IMG/VR virus record: IMGVR_UViG_3300030103_000827
Coordinates: 1 to 37,771 of that record
Strand: one strand, 5' to 3'
Length of the DNA stretch: 37,771 bases
Source: a virus
Part shown: positions 7,491 to 12,529 of the stretch, one piece after another
Layout of the letters: each line of letters begins with the position of its first letter
How positions within the stretch are numbered: the stretch's first letter is position 1
Program-made: the position numbers and the translations under genes
Notes under the pieces: generated by a model
What the model was told of the DNA's origin: nothing
Database searches by the model: none
Seen by the model: the letters and a program-made list of their open reading frames with translations, nothing else

Positions 7491-7798
7491 TATTCCTCTT
7501 CCTGTTTGCTCTCTATAATTTTGTAAACTCTTTGTCTACTAACTTCAATTATCTCTGCAACATTTATAACAGACAATACCTTGTTTGTTATTATGTAGTC
7601 TATAAGACTAGCTCTTTGCTCTGACAATTTTCTTTCTAATCTTCTGTGTGTCTTCATCATTTCTGTTAGATGAACTAATCTTTCGTCATGCTTACCTTGT
7701 GGTATTAAATCAAAGTCTATCTCTACACCATTAATGTAACTAACCTTGCCATCACTACCAGTAATATCAGAATCATTTATTATTTGAAACTCAGTCAT
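7490..7798 (-). CDS. Small helix-turn-helix protein
   Basis: The 102-residue protein has a charged coiled-coil-like helix (38-65, DERLVHLTEMMKTHRRLERK, cited in part) followed by a C-terminal HTH at about 73-97 (VLSVINVAEIIEVSRQRVYKII, cited in part; AEIIEVSRQRVYK is the turn and recognition helix). It ends QEEE. It is the only stand-alone HTH protein I see in the window and has no GTTTAAAC site in its own gene. It is therefore a candidate reader of the iterated GTTTAAAC palindrome, though this is speculation. Starts and stops abut its neighbours. Confidence 0.65.
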   Translation of the reverse strand: MTEFQIINDSDITGSDGKVSYINGVEIDFDLIPQGKHDERLVHLTEMMKTHRRLERKLSEQRASLIDYIITNKVLSVINVAEIIEVSRQRVYKIIESKQEEE

Positions 7799-8014
7799 TT
7801 ATTCTTCTTCCTCCTTACCTTCACTATTCATATTCTGTACTTGTTTGTTATATTCAACTGCGAACTGCTCCAACAATGCGTTAGCTTTAATTGGATTAGC
7901 TTTGATTAAGACTTTACTTTTAATAACTCGTGCTCCACCACAAGAATTAGCTAAGTCTATTGACCACTTCTTTAGATTCTCAGGGGTAAAGAATCCCCCA
8001 CTGCCATCTGGCAT
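7799..8014 (-). CDS. Small early protein, unknown
   Basis: The 71-residue protein begins MPDGSGGFFTPENLKKWSID and has an amphipathic helical C-terminal half (ANALLEQFAVEYNKQVQNM) ending in GKEEEE. Several early proteins here end in EEE or EEEE because the next gene's Shine-Dalgarno (GGAGG, GAAGAAG) is read through as Glu codons. No family recognised. It lies immediately upstream of the HTH gene in the same transcript. Confidence 0.55.
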   Translation of the reverse strand: MPDGSGGFFTPENLKKWSIDLANSCGGARVIKSKVLIKANPIKANALLEQFAVEYNKQVQNMNSEGKEEEE

Positions 8015-8041
8015 ACTGTCTCCTTATCTATTAGTAGTTGT

Positions 8042-8203
8042 TTAAACTACTGTGTCTTCTATTTGAATCTCAATTAACTTGACGATAAACATACCACCTA
8101 AGTCTTTGAGTTCTCGTACTTTACATTGTGCGTCATACTTGTTGTCGTACTCCCAAGTCATAACTCCACCATACACACTCGTGCTTCGTACTTGATATAT
8201 CAT
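8042..8203 (-). CDS. Small early protein (53 aa), stop inside GTTTAAAC
   Basis: This frame reads MIYQVRSTSVYGGVMTWEYD... and ends EIQIEDTVV. It has a good Shine-Dalgarno (GGAG, 4 nt before ATG) and alternating charged/hydrophobic residues typical of a small beta protein. DNKYDAQCKVRELKDLGGMFIVK (cited in part) looks like a folded core. The last codon and stop, GTT-TAA, are formed by the GTTTAAAC site at 8040-8047. No family recognised. Confidence 0.6.
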   Translation of the reverse strand: MIYQVRSTSVYGGVMTWEYDNKYDAQCKVRELKDLGGMFIVKLIEIQIEDTVV

Positions 8204-8272
8204 AGTGCTCCTATGTAATCTCCTGTTTTCATTTTAGTCCTGACTTTCTCTATTGTAAACTACTGTTGAGGT

Positions 8273-8310
8273 ACAAGGTGCAAGTACAATGAACAAAACT
8301 TACACCTTGT
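8273..8310. other. Inverted repeat abutting a GTTTAAAC site
   Basis: Arms ACAAGGTGCAAGT (8273-8285) and ACTTACACCTTGT (8298-8310) pair at 12 of 13 positions around a 12-nt loop. The right arm ends with the first two bases of the GTTTAAAC at 8309-8316. It lies in the 119-nt spacer between two leftward genes. No U-run follows in the leftward direction, so it is not a standard terminator; it could be an operator or an mRNA processing hairpin. Confidence 0.5.
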
Positions 8311-8322
8311 TTAAACATGTAC

Positions 8323-8589
8323 CTACTCTTCTTCTTCCTTTGCTTTTAATTGTTTTGTATACACTTCACTTCCACAAGTGTTACAAGTAAACTCGCTTTG
8401 ATACTCTGCTTTGCTACTCATCTTGATAGCTATACATGTAGTACACCATGCTTGTTTAAACACTTCTTCTTCATCATCTAACTGAACTATTTCATCTACT
8501 AAATCACTGCCACTAAGACTTTGTATATGTTCTTCAGCGTCTTCTAATGTAGGTTCATCTACTTCTATCACTACTCTAAATACTGGCAT
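8323..8589 (-). CDS. Small zinc-ribbon protein
   Basis: The 88-residue protein has a beta-alpha N-terminal half (MPVFRVVIEVDEPTLEDAEEHI, cited in part) and two CxxC pairs, CTTC (49-52) and CNTC (70-73), forming a zinc ribbon, followed by a charged tail ending KEEEE. The GTTTAAAC site at 8454 encodes VFKQ just before the first Cys pair. Possibly a nucleic-acid or protein-binding accessory factor. Its start overlaps the preceding stop (TAATG). Confidence 0.55.
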   Translation of the reverse strand: MPVFRVVIEVDEPTLEDAEEHIQSLSGSDLVDEIVQLDDEEEVFKQAWCTTCIAIKMSSKAEYQSEFTCNTCGSEVYTKQLKAKEEEE

Positions 8590-8936
8590 TATTCTTCCTC
8601 CATTCCTGTCGTCTCTCCCATTGTCTTACCAAATCCCATCTCTTTAAGTTTGTTTAAACAGTGCTCTGTGTACTCACCATTTTGTGTAATCCATCCATAG
8701 TCCATCATGTCTTGCACTTGGTCTGCTATTGCCTTATCACTGTCCAGATATTCTCTATATGCCTTCTGGTCTGCTTTCCTAATCAAAGTTCTAAAGAACA
8801 TTGTGCATTGTTCAAAGTTAAGATGACCTTGTTTAAACAAACTCGTCATAATTTTAATGTAATTTTTGTCGTTGTGTTTACCTGCGTCCATCAAGGTCTG
8901 GTTTACATACCCTTGATATTTTCTTACATCACTCAT
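8589..8936 (-). CDS. Early protein, paralogue-like partner of the 9951-10193 gene
   Basis: The 115-residue helical protein shares a layout with the 80-residue product encoded at 9951-10193: GHLNFEQ...FFRTLI here against GELDYEG...LFSKLI there, then a helical stretch and a C-terminal G.yT.H.L...KEMG against GKITQHGLDSIEG. Two GTTTAAAC sites (8652, 8831) encode CLNK and LFKQ. Function unknown. The Shine-Dalgarno AGGAGG is present just before the start. Confidence 0.55.
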   Translation of the reverse strand: MSDVRKYQGYVNQTLMDAGKHNDKNYIKIMTSLFKQGHLNFEQCTMFFRTLIRKADQKAYREYLDSDKAIADQVQDMMDYGWITQNGEYTEHCLNKLKEMGFGKTMGETTGMEEE

Positions 8937-8954
8937 TGTTTACCTCCTGTTTAA

Positions 8955-8992
8955 ACAGCTAGGGAGATGGGGCTGTAACATCTCCCTGCTGT
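8955..8992 (-). other. Strong hairpin adjoining a GTTTAAAC site
   Basis: AGGGAGATG (8961-8969) pairs with CATCTCCCT (8979-8987) and is extended by ACAGC/GCTGT with one bulged T. The outer AC belongs to the GTTTAAAC at 8949-8956. It lies between two leftward genes, just upstream of the AGGAGG ribosome site of the 8589-8936 gene. With little U-run it is more likely an mRNA processing or partial termination element than a full terminator. Confidence 0.55.
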
Positions 8993-9001
8993 CATCTGCT
9001 T

Positions 9002-9934
9002 TTACGCTTCTTCCTTCCATGTGTTTCTTTGTAGCACTCCACTTCTAGTTATCTCCCAATAACCTACAAGTGTTTCGCATGTACCATCAGTGTAATTAAA
9101 TGTAGTAGTCCATTGTTTTCTTCTCTTGTCTTCTGGATTCCTACCTTTATTCTGAGATATACCATCAGCGTTGTACCTACCTGCTCCTATTCCTGTCTGC
9201 AAGTCTGCTAATCGTATGCCTTGCCATCTCTCTGTATCCCAGTCAGATTCTATACCTGCAAGGAGACCTTCCAATATATCTTCTGCTCTCTCATTGTCAT
9301 AGTCTGGTTCAAACTTACCATCCTCATCCACATCATAAGAATTATGTGCTTCCAATATATCTTCTGGTGTATCTTTGGTAATCTCTTGCACCTTGTTTAA
9401 ACTAGCATCCCAGTAGTACCTACCAGTTCTGCATTTAGTTCTGTCCAACAAAGATGGAAAATGTTTTAAGATATCTGGATGCTTACCATCTACCCAGTTG
9501 CCTTTGTACCTTCTTGCTATCTCTCCAGATTCTTCAGCTACTAACAGCATGTTTAAACACTGTTGTGCTAATTGAATAATCTGTTCTTTGTTATCAAAGT
9601 AAATAGAAAAGTTTGCTTGTTCTCTGTCTCTTCTATTTTCTTTATCCCTAGTAGCATACCCAGTAAGACTGATACCACCTGAATGTCTATCTGTTGTAAG
9701 ATATAATCTTTGTTTAAACACAGAGCTACCATGTCCATAGATACCATTGACATCAAAGTCTACGAAGTCTACCTTGTCTTGTAGTTCGTACTCTCTTACA
9801 GGTTTGTAACCATCTGTACTCTTCCATGGTTTGTTGCCATCTACTGCCACAGATTCTACATCAGCATTAAACTTCTTTGCGTCTGCAATATCCATAGCTT
9901 GTCCTTTAGTTATTGTTTCTTTTATTTGTGTCAT
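9002..9934 (-). CDS. Large early protein, unknown
   Basis: The 310-residue acidic protein is not recognised. Visible features: a Lys/Asp-rich N-terminus, a beta-rich central part (VDFVDFDVNGIYGHGSSVFK, then LYLTTDRHSGGISLTGYATR), helices around 117-135, and an aromatic-rich C-terminus (TTTFNYTDGTCETLVGYWEI). Three GTTTAAAC sites (9395, 9551, 9712) lie within it, more than in any other gene, encoding SLNK, CLNM and VFKQ. The start is preceded by a GGAGAG Shine-Dalgarno, with the GTTTAAAC at 9936-9943 as the spacer. It is probably DNA-metabolism related from its position only. Confidence 0.55.
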   Translation of the reverse strand: MTQIKETITKGQAMDIADAKKFNADVESVAVDGNKPWKSTDGYKPVREYELQDKVDFVDFDVNGIYGHGSSVFKQRLYLTTDRHSGGISLTGYATRDKENRRDREQANFSIYFDNKEQIIQLAQQCLNMLLVAEESGEIARRYKGNWVDGKHPDILKHFPSLLDRTKCRTGRYYWDASLNKVQEITKDTPEDILEAHNSYDVDEDGKFEPDYDNERAEDILEGLLAGIESDWDTERWQGIRLADLQTGIGAGRYNADGISQNKGRNPEDKRRKQWTTTFNYTDGTCETLVGYWEITRSGVLQRNTWKEEA

Positions 9935-9935
9935 T

Positions 9936-9943
9936 GTTTAAAC
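9936..9943 (-). promoter_or_regulatory. GTTTAAAC as the SD-to-start spacer
   Basis: On the leftward mRNA the stop and ribosome site of adjoining genes read TAAGGAGAG, then TGTTTAAACA, then the ATG at 9934. The palindrome fills the spacer between Shine-Dalgarno and start codon, so a DNA-binding site has been accommodated without lengthening the 16-nt gap. Confidence 0.6.
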
Positions 9944-9950
9944 ACTCTCC

Positions 9951-10193
9951 TTACTTTTCTTGTAACAACATTTGTTCTTGCTTGACTCCTTCTATTGAAT
10001 CAAGTCCATGTTGTGTAATCTTGCCATCTTTAGATATTAGATTGAGTTCTATTATCTGTTTAGCTGTGCGTCCATAGTGTCCTTGTAATGTCCATGCTCT
10101 GCCACTCTTTATTAGTTTGCTAAAGAGATTCAAAGTACCTTCATAATCAAGTTCACCTGATTCGTATAAAATTATCTGGGTTACTTCGTCCAT
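9951..10193 (-). CDS. Small early protein of a family seen in T7-like marine phages
   Basis: The 80-residue protein reads LYESGELDYEGTLNLFSKLI (in part) then SGRAWTLQGHYGRTAKQII. The pattern LF..LI..G.AW.LQGHYGR.A..LI is one I recognise from small hypothetical proteins of T7-like cyanophages and marine podoviruses (DUF7417-like, from memory). Function unknown. The start ATG directly follows the GTTTAAAC at 10194-10201, with GGGAGGAG upstream of it. Confidence 0.6.
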   Translation of the reverse strand: MDEVTQIILYESGELDYEGTLNLFSKLIKSGRAWTLQGHYGRTAKQIIELNLISKDGKITQHGLDSIEGVKQEQMLLQEK

Positions 10194-10201
10194 GTTTAAA
10201 C
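10194..10201 (-). promoter_or_regulatory. GTTTAAAC combining a stop codon and an SD spacer
   Basis: On the leftward strand, GGGAGGAGT is followed by GTT-TAA-AC and then ATG. The site provides the final Val codon and stop of the 59-residue upstream protein and the spacer before the start of the next gene. Confidence 0.65.
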
Positions 10202-10375
10202 ACTCCTCCCATTAACTTCATCTTGTAGTAATTTAAAGTCAGCCTCAATACCTTCGTACATTTTCTTCCATGCACCATGTATTAAATCGTTTTGTAAATC
10301 TTTGAGCTGTTGCTCTGCTAAAAATTTACTTGCTCTATTTACTATCTCTAGTATTTGTTTAATTGTTTCTTCCAA
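10196..10375 (-). CDS. Small helical early protein (59 aa, TTG start)
   Basis: The frame begins (TTG)EETIKQILEIVNRASKFLAE and ends LLQDEVNGRSV. The TTG start is supported by a perfect AAGGAGG (complement of 10383-10389) 7 nt upstream. The product is one long amphipathic helix series, probably a small dimer. The last codon and stop, GTT-TAA, are formed by the GTTTAAAC site at 10194. No family recognised. Confidence 0.6.
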   Translation of the reverse strand: MEETIKQILEIVNRASKFLAEQQLKDLQNDLIHGAWKKMYEGIEADFKLLQDEVNGRSV

Positions 10376-10533
10376 TTTGCTACCTCCTTGTTTGTTTGTC
10401 TGTGGATTCTGGAGAGATAAGCTAGGTGTGCGTTTACTTGTTTAGCTCTTAGCTCCTTGGCATCTAACCTAGAAAGCGACCTTAATCTCTCCATCATCCT
10501 CAGCATATTGAAAGGAGTAAATAATTTATTCAA
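10348..10533 (-). CDS. Small basic early protein, first of the downstream early operon
   Basis: A 61-codon frame from TTG (10533), or an internal ATG at 10506, gives a strongly basic helical protein (MERLRSLSRLDAKELRAKQV, then IHRQTNKEVANWKKQL). It overlaps the next gene by 28 nt and lies about 55 nt after a likely leftward promoter. No clear Shine-Dalgarno fixes the start. A DNA- or RNA-binding role is possible from charge only. Confidence 0.4.
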   Translation of the reverse strand: MNKLFTPFNMLRMMERLRSLSRLDAKELRAKQVNAHLAYLSRIHRQTNKEVANWKKQLNKY

Positions 10534-10587
10534 TCATTCACTTATACATAAATCTACCAGCTTCCAGATATATACAACACCTATTTA

Positions 10588-10615
10588 CATATAATATTTG
10601 TTTAGTTCTTGACAA
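10588..10615 (-). promoter_or_regulatory. Leftward early promoter candidate
   Basis: On the minus strand TTGTCA (10610-10615) is separated by 16 nt from TATATG (10588-10593). It lies between the terminator at 10774-10791 and the first gene of the downstream early operon, where a promoter is required. A GTTTAAAC site (10626-10633) lies 10 bp upstream of the -35 box. Confidence 0.45.
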
Positions 10616-10641
10616 CTTTCTCTTTGTTTAAACATCATGAT

Positions 10642-10660
10642 AGATACCACTATATATTGT
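10642..10660. repeat. 19-bp repeat, copy 1
   Basis: AGATACCACTATATATTGT here matches AGATAACACTATATATTGT at 11964-11982 at 18 of 19 positions, in the same orientation. Both copies lie upstream of leftward early genes. Read leftward they contain ACAATATATAGTG, which could hold -10-like hexamers. Confidence 0.6.
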
Positions 10661-10762
10661 ATGCTCTATTTGCCTCTGTATTACTCTATTATGACAACAC
10701 TGGGTAACAGTTCCAGAACAGGTATCGTGCTCTTAAATCGTCTGTATCGTGGGCTTAGGTAT

Positions 10763-10793
10763 AAAACAAAAAACCCCTGATTTCTCAGGGGCT
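10763..10793 (-). terminator. Rho-independent terminator (leftward)
   Basis: Read leftward, CCCCTGA (complement of 10785-10791) pairs with TCAGGGG (complement of 10774-10780) around a GAAA tetraloop and is followed by TTTTTTGTTTT. This is a textbook intrinsic terminator about 35 bp after the SprT-like gene, separating it from the rest of the early cluster. Confidence 0.9.
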
Positions 10794-10826
10794 CTCTGTA
10801 CACTAAGGGGATAGTGTTATGCTTGT

Positions 10827-11564
10827 TTAAACATAGCTTCCTATGGTTATGTCTGATTCTATATAAGCCACACCTTGACACACTGGGCATGTTATATCTC
10901 TTACTTTTCTAAGAACACCTGAGCTCATGTAGAACACAGTGCCATGACCTTTGAGCCTTGCTTTGTCGCTAGTACCTTCGCACCATACATCATTACACAC
11001 ACATTTAATTTGTCGTGTGCTTTGCTTTTTACCTTTGTAGATAAATTTAGTATATGGATACTTACCATTCTTTTTTAACCATCCAGCTATTACCTGAATA
11101 AACTCTTCTGATACTGTGGTGGCTGTTGGAATACCAGCTTGTTTAAACACTCCAAATACTCCATCAAGAAACTCTCCTTTATGACCAGTCCCTTCGTGTA
11201 AGACAGCATGAGTAATCTCATGAGCTGTAACCATGAGAACCTTAACAGTTTCGTCAAGCTCTCTGGATATCTCCACCTTCCTAGTTTCTCCAGTAGCTGA
11301 AGCTCCTAGGTAATGACATTGACCTAATACAGAATTGTAATTCTTATTAGACCTTCCTCTTGTATCTGAGATATGAACCTTGATACCATCCTTGCCCATG
11401 GCTGAAGAATATCCAATATTCTTTTTAGCTAATTCTTTGATACAGAACTTAGCGAAAGAATTTAAGTAGTCTTCGGCTGTTACCTTTTTGCTCACTGGTA
11501 ATTCATTTATCCATTTTGGATATGCTTCTTTAGTTATAGTCTTGAACTCACTTCGTGATTTCAT
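10827..11564 (-). CDS. SprT-like zinc metalloprotease domain protein
   Basis: The 245-residue protein carries TAHEITHAVLHEGTGHKGEF (113-132): HExxH (115-119) with a third His at 128, the metal-binding arrangement of SprT-like proteins. A C-terminal zinc ribbon follows (CVC at 188-190, C195, CPVC 226-229). SprT/SPRTN proteins are linked to handling of DNA-protein crosslinks; many actinophages encode a similar protein of unknown function. It is the first large leftward gene after the control region, so it is probably expressed early. A GTTTAAAC site (11141) encodes VFKQ just after the active site, and another (10825) forms its last Val codon and stop. Confidence 0.75.
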   Translation of the reverse strand: MKSRSEFKTITKEAYPKWINELPVSKKVTAEDYLNSFAKFCIKELAKKNIGYSSAMGKDGIKVHISDTRGRSNKNYNSVLGQCHYLGASATGETRKVEISRELDETVKVLMVTAHEITHAVLHEGTGHKGEFLDGVFGVFKQAGIPTATTVSEEFIQVIAGWLKKNGKYPYTKFIYKGKKQSTRQIKCVCNDVWCEGTSDKARLKGHGTVFYMSSGVLRKVRDITCPVCQGVAYIESDITIGSYV

Positions 11565-11629
11565 TATTTATCTCCTTCATTGTTTGTTGATACAAAATTC
11601 ACAAGCACCTTAGTTTGTGAATATCTCAT
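11564..11629 (-). CDS. Leader micro-ORF (21 aa) coupled to the SprT-like gene
   Basis: MRYSQTKVLVNFVSTNNEGDK is preceded by GAGGAGATACATA and its TAA overlaps the next ATG (TAATG). It contains the SprT gene's Shine-Dalgarno (GGAGATAAATA). It could be a leader peptide ensuring coupling. No sequence family. Confidence 0.35.
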   Translation of the reverse strand: MRYSQTKVLVNFVSTNNEGDK

Positions 11630-11739
11630 TATGTATCTCCTCTGTTTGTTAACACCAGTATACAGAACTCACAGTTTAAACAAGGTATTTCTTTTAGATT
11701 TATTTAGATATTAATTAATGGGCTATCTCCTGTTTGTTT
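11569..11739 (-). repeat. Three ribosome-site cassettes, AACAAACA...GGAGATA
   Basis: The leftward leader contains three similar blocks: AAACAAACAGGAGATA (complement 11724-11739), AACAAACAGAGGAGATA (complement 11634-11650) and CAACAAACAATGAAGGAGATA (complement 11569-11589, cited at 20 or so bases). The lower two precede ATGs at 11629 and 11564. The upper one has no ATG after it (next codons GCCCATTAA), so it may be the remnant of a lost micro-gene. Confidence 0.5.
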
Positions 11740-11819
11740 ATTTTAAAACCAGTACATAACCTATACATACCTAGCCATAGTTAGTACATTGTTTAAACAC
11801 ACAGAAACAAAGTACAATA

Positions 11820-11825
11820 ATTATA
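11820..11825 (-). promoter_or_regulatory. Leftward -10 box candidate for the SprT operon
   Basis: Read leftward this is CTGTATAAT, a perfect TATAAT preceded by TG. No good -35 box lies at the usual distance. The GTTTAAAC at 11791-11798 would fall just downstream of the start site, a position suited to repression. Confidence 0.4.
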
Positions 11826-11963
11826 CAGTGAGGTAGTCAATAATATAAGTAACATTAGTTGGGGGGGTTTAATGTGCACCCCTTAATTACTATTGATGTA
11901 CCCTCTAAATATATTCTGTTAAGTAGGTACAAGATATAGTGGTACTACATATAGTGGTGTACC

Positions 11964-12000
11964 AGATAACACTATATATTGTGTATACAATATCTAGTGT
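11964..12000. promoter_or_regulatory. 32-bp inverted repeat with copy 2 of the 19-bp repeat
   Basis: ACACTATATATTGT (11969-11982) and ACAATATCTAGTGT (11987-12000) are inverted repeats with 13 of 14 matching positions around GTAT. The left arm is part of the 19-bp repeat also found at 10642. This could be an operator or an origin-associated element. Confidence 0.6.
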
Positions 12001-12232
12001 ACTAGAGGTATGTACAGCTAACCCTGTGCCACTCCCTCCCAAAACCAGAATGAACTAAAATAAGTAGCATTTAAATATGTGGAATAATAGCCTATTACGC
12101 TAGTTACCATGGTCCTGCTAATCCACTTTATTTACTGATGTATTGTCAAAGGTCCTTTTCTTAAAGCAGGAAGAACCTCTTGCTTGTTATCTGTATCTTA
12201 TCATACCACAAAATTTAATGGTAGTATTATTT

Positions 12233-12308
12233 TAGGGGGTTGCGTATCATAGTAGGAGTTTCCTCCTTTCGCCTACGCCCTGTCTGCGACCCCCTAGTTT
12301 TACTTGTT
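12233..12308 (+). other. G+C-rich long hairpin, terminator-like
   Basis: TAGGGGGTTGC (12233-12243) pairs with GCGACCCCCTA (12286-12296) with one G-U pair, enclosing alternative smaller stems (GTAGG/CCTAC or AGGAG/CTCCT). It is followed by GTTTTACTTGTTT. It is much richer in G+C than its surroundings. It may be a terminator isolating the control region, or a small structured RNA. It lacks a T-loop and anticodon layout, so it is not a tRNA. Confidence 0.55.
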
Positions 12309-12330
12309 TATATTTATTTTATGGTATAAT
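12304..12330 (+). promoter_or_regulatory. Rightward extended -10 promoter for the packaging operon
   Basis: TTGTTT (12304-12309), a 15-nt spacer, and TGG-TATAAT with TATAAT at 12325-12330 give a strong extended -10 promoter. The same layout (15-nt spacer, TGn TATAAT) occurs at 32083-32109 before the scaffold and capsid genes. Confidence 0.6.
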
Positions 12331-12335
12331 TGTGT

Positions 12336-12413
12336 AGCTACATTCGTAGCTTTTCAGGATACCTCCTGATTGTTTGTTCAGTCAGCCCATCACGCAAGTG
12401 ATGGGTAAGACTG
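12336..12413 (+). ncRNA. Three-hairpin leader RNA
   Basis: Directly after the promoter there are three hairpins in a row: AGCTAC-ATTC-GTAGCT (12336-12351), TCAGGA-TACC-TCCTGA (12354-12369), and CCCATCAC-GCAA-GTGATGGG (12386-12405), the last extended by CAGTC/GACTG (12379-12383, 12409-12413). All stems are perfect. The GCAA loop is of the stable GNRA class. This looks like a structured 5' leader or the start of a longer ncRNA. Confidence 0.55.
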
Positions 12414-12426
12414 TTACAATAACCCC

Positions 12427-12516
12427 ATGGATATACATGTACAAGATTGTGATAAGTGTTGGAATCCTTTTTGGGAAGACGAACTAACTGAAGGTCTTTG
12501 TACTGACTGTCAATAA
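12427..12516 (+). CDS. 29-aa zinc-knuckle micro-protein
   Basis: MDIHVQDCDKCWNPFWEDEL... ends GLCTDCQ, giving two CxxC pairs (8-11 and 25-28) 13 residues apart, a minimal zinc ribbon. There is no Shine-Dalgarno; TACAAT at 12415-12420 lies 6 nt before the ATG, so a leaderless transcript is possible. The frame sits between two blocks of RNA hairpins. Confidence 0.45.
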   Translation: MDIHVQDCDKCWNPFWEDELTEGLCTDCQ

Positions 12517-12529
12517 AAAAAATTTTTTT

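Larger units (their letters stand above)
5496..11798. repeat. Array of 22 GTTTAAAC palindromes in the early gene cluster
   Basis: GTTTAAAC starts at 5496, 5646, 6227, 6469, 7014, 7340, 8040, 8309, 8454, 8652, 8831, 8949, 9395, 9551, 9712, 9936, 10194, 10626, 10825, 11141, 11674 and 11791. Spacing runs from 117 to 700 bp. By my count 17 of the 22 are the full 10-bp palindrome TGTTTAAACA. Eleven more copies lie elsewhere in the window: 1079, 1513, 3784, 4617, 19638, 21286, 26463, 31100, 32072, 34750 and 37110. Fewer than one copy would be expected in 6.3 kb at this base composition. The sites occur inside genes, at stop codons, in ribosome-site spacers and near promoters, so they resemble an iterated protein-binding site (compare stoperators of mycobacteriophage L5) rather than a coding feature. 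Confidence 0.9.
11630..12232. promoter_or_regulatory. Central control region, no genes seen
   Basis: This stretch has no credible gene on either strand. It holds two GTTTAAAC sites (11674, 11791), a G7 tract (11861-11867), two direct repeats ATATAGTGGT (11934-11943, 11949-11958), a 32-bp inverted repeat (11969-12000) and A+T-rich DNA. It separates the leftward early genes from the rightward packaging and virion genes, so early promoters, operators and possibly a replication origin are expected here. Confidence 0.6.

Noticed and set aside
5496-11798. CRISPR array from the regularly scattered palindrome
   Set aside because: Repeats are only 8-10 bp, spacing ranges from 117 to 700 bp, and most copies lie inside genes.
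5496-11798. Codon or peptide-level selection for Phe-Lys-Gln
   Set aside because: The motif is also read as Leu-Asn and Val-stop and occurs in untranslated spacers, so DNA or RNA rather than protein is the selected level.
11630-12232. Integration site or lysogeny switch
   Set aside because: No integrase, excisionase or recognisable CI/Cro pair was seen, and no tRNA-like attachment core could be identified.
12233-12296. tRNA or tmRNA
   Set aside because: A long acceptor-like stem exists, but no T-loop (TTCRA), anticodon arm or D-arm pattern could be placed on either strand.
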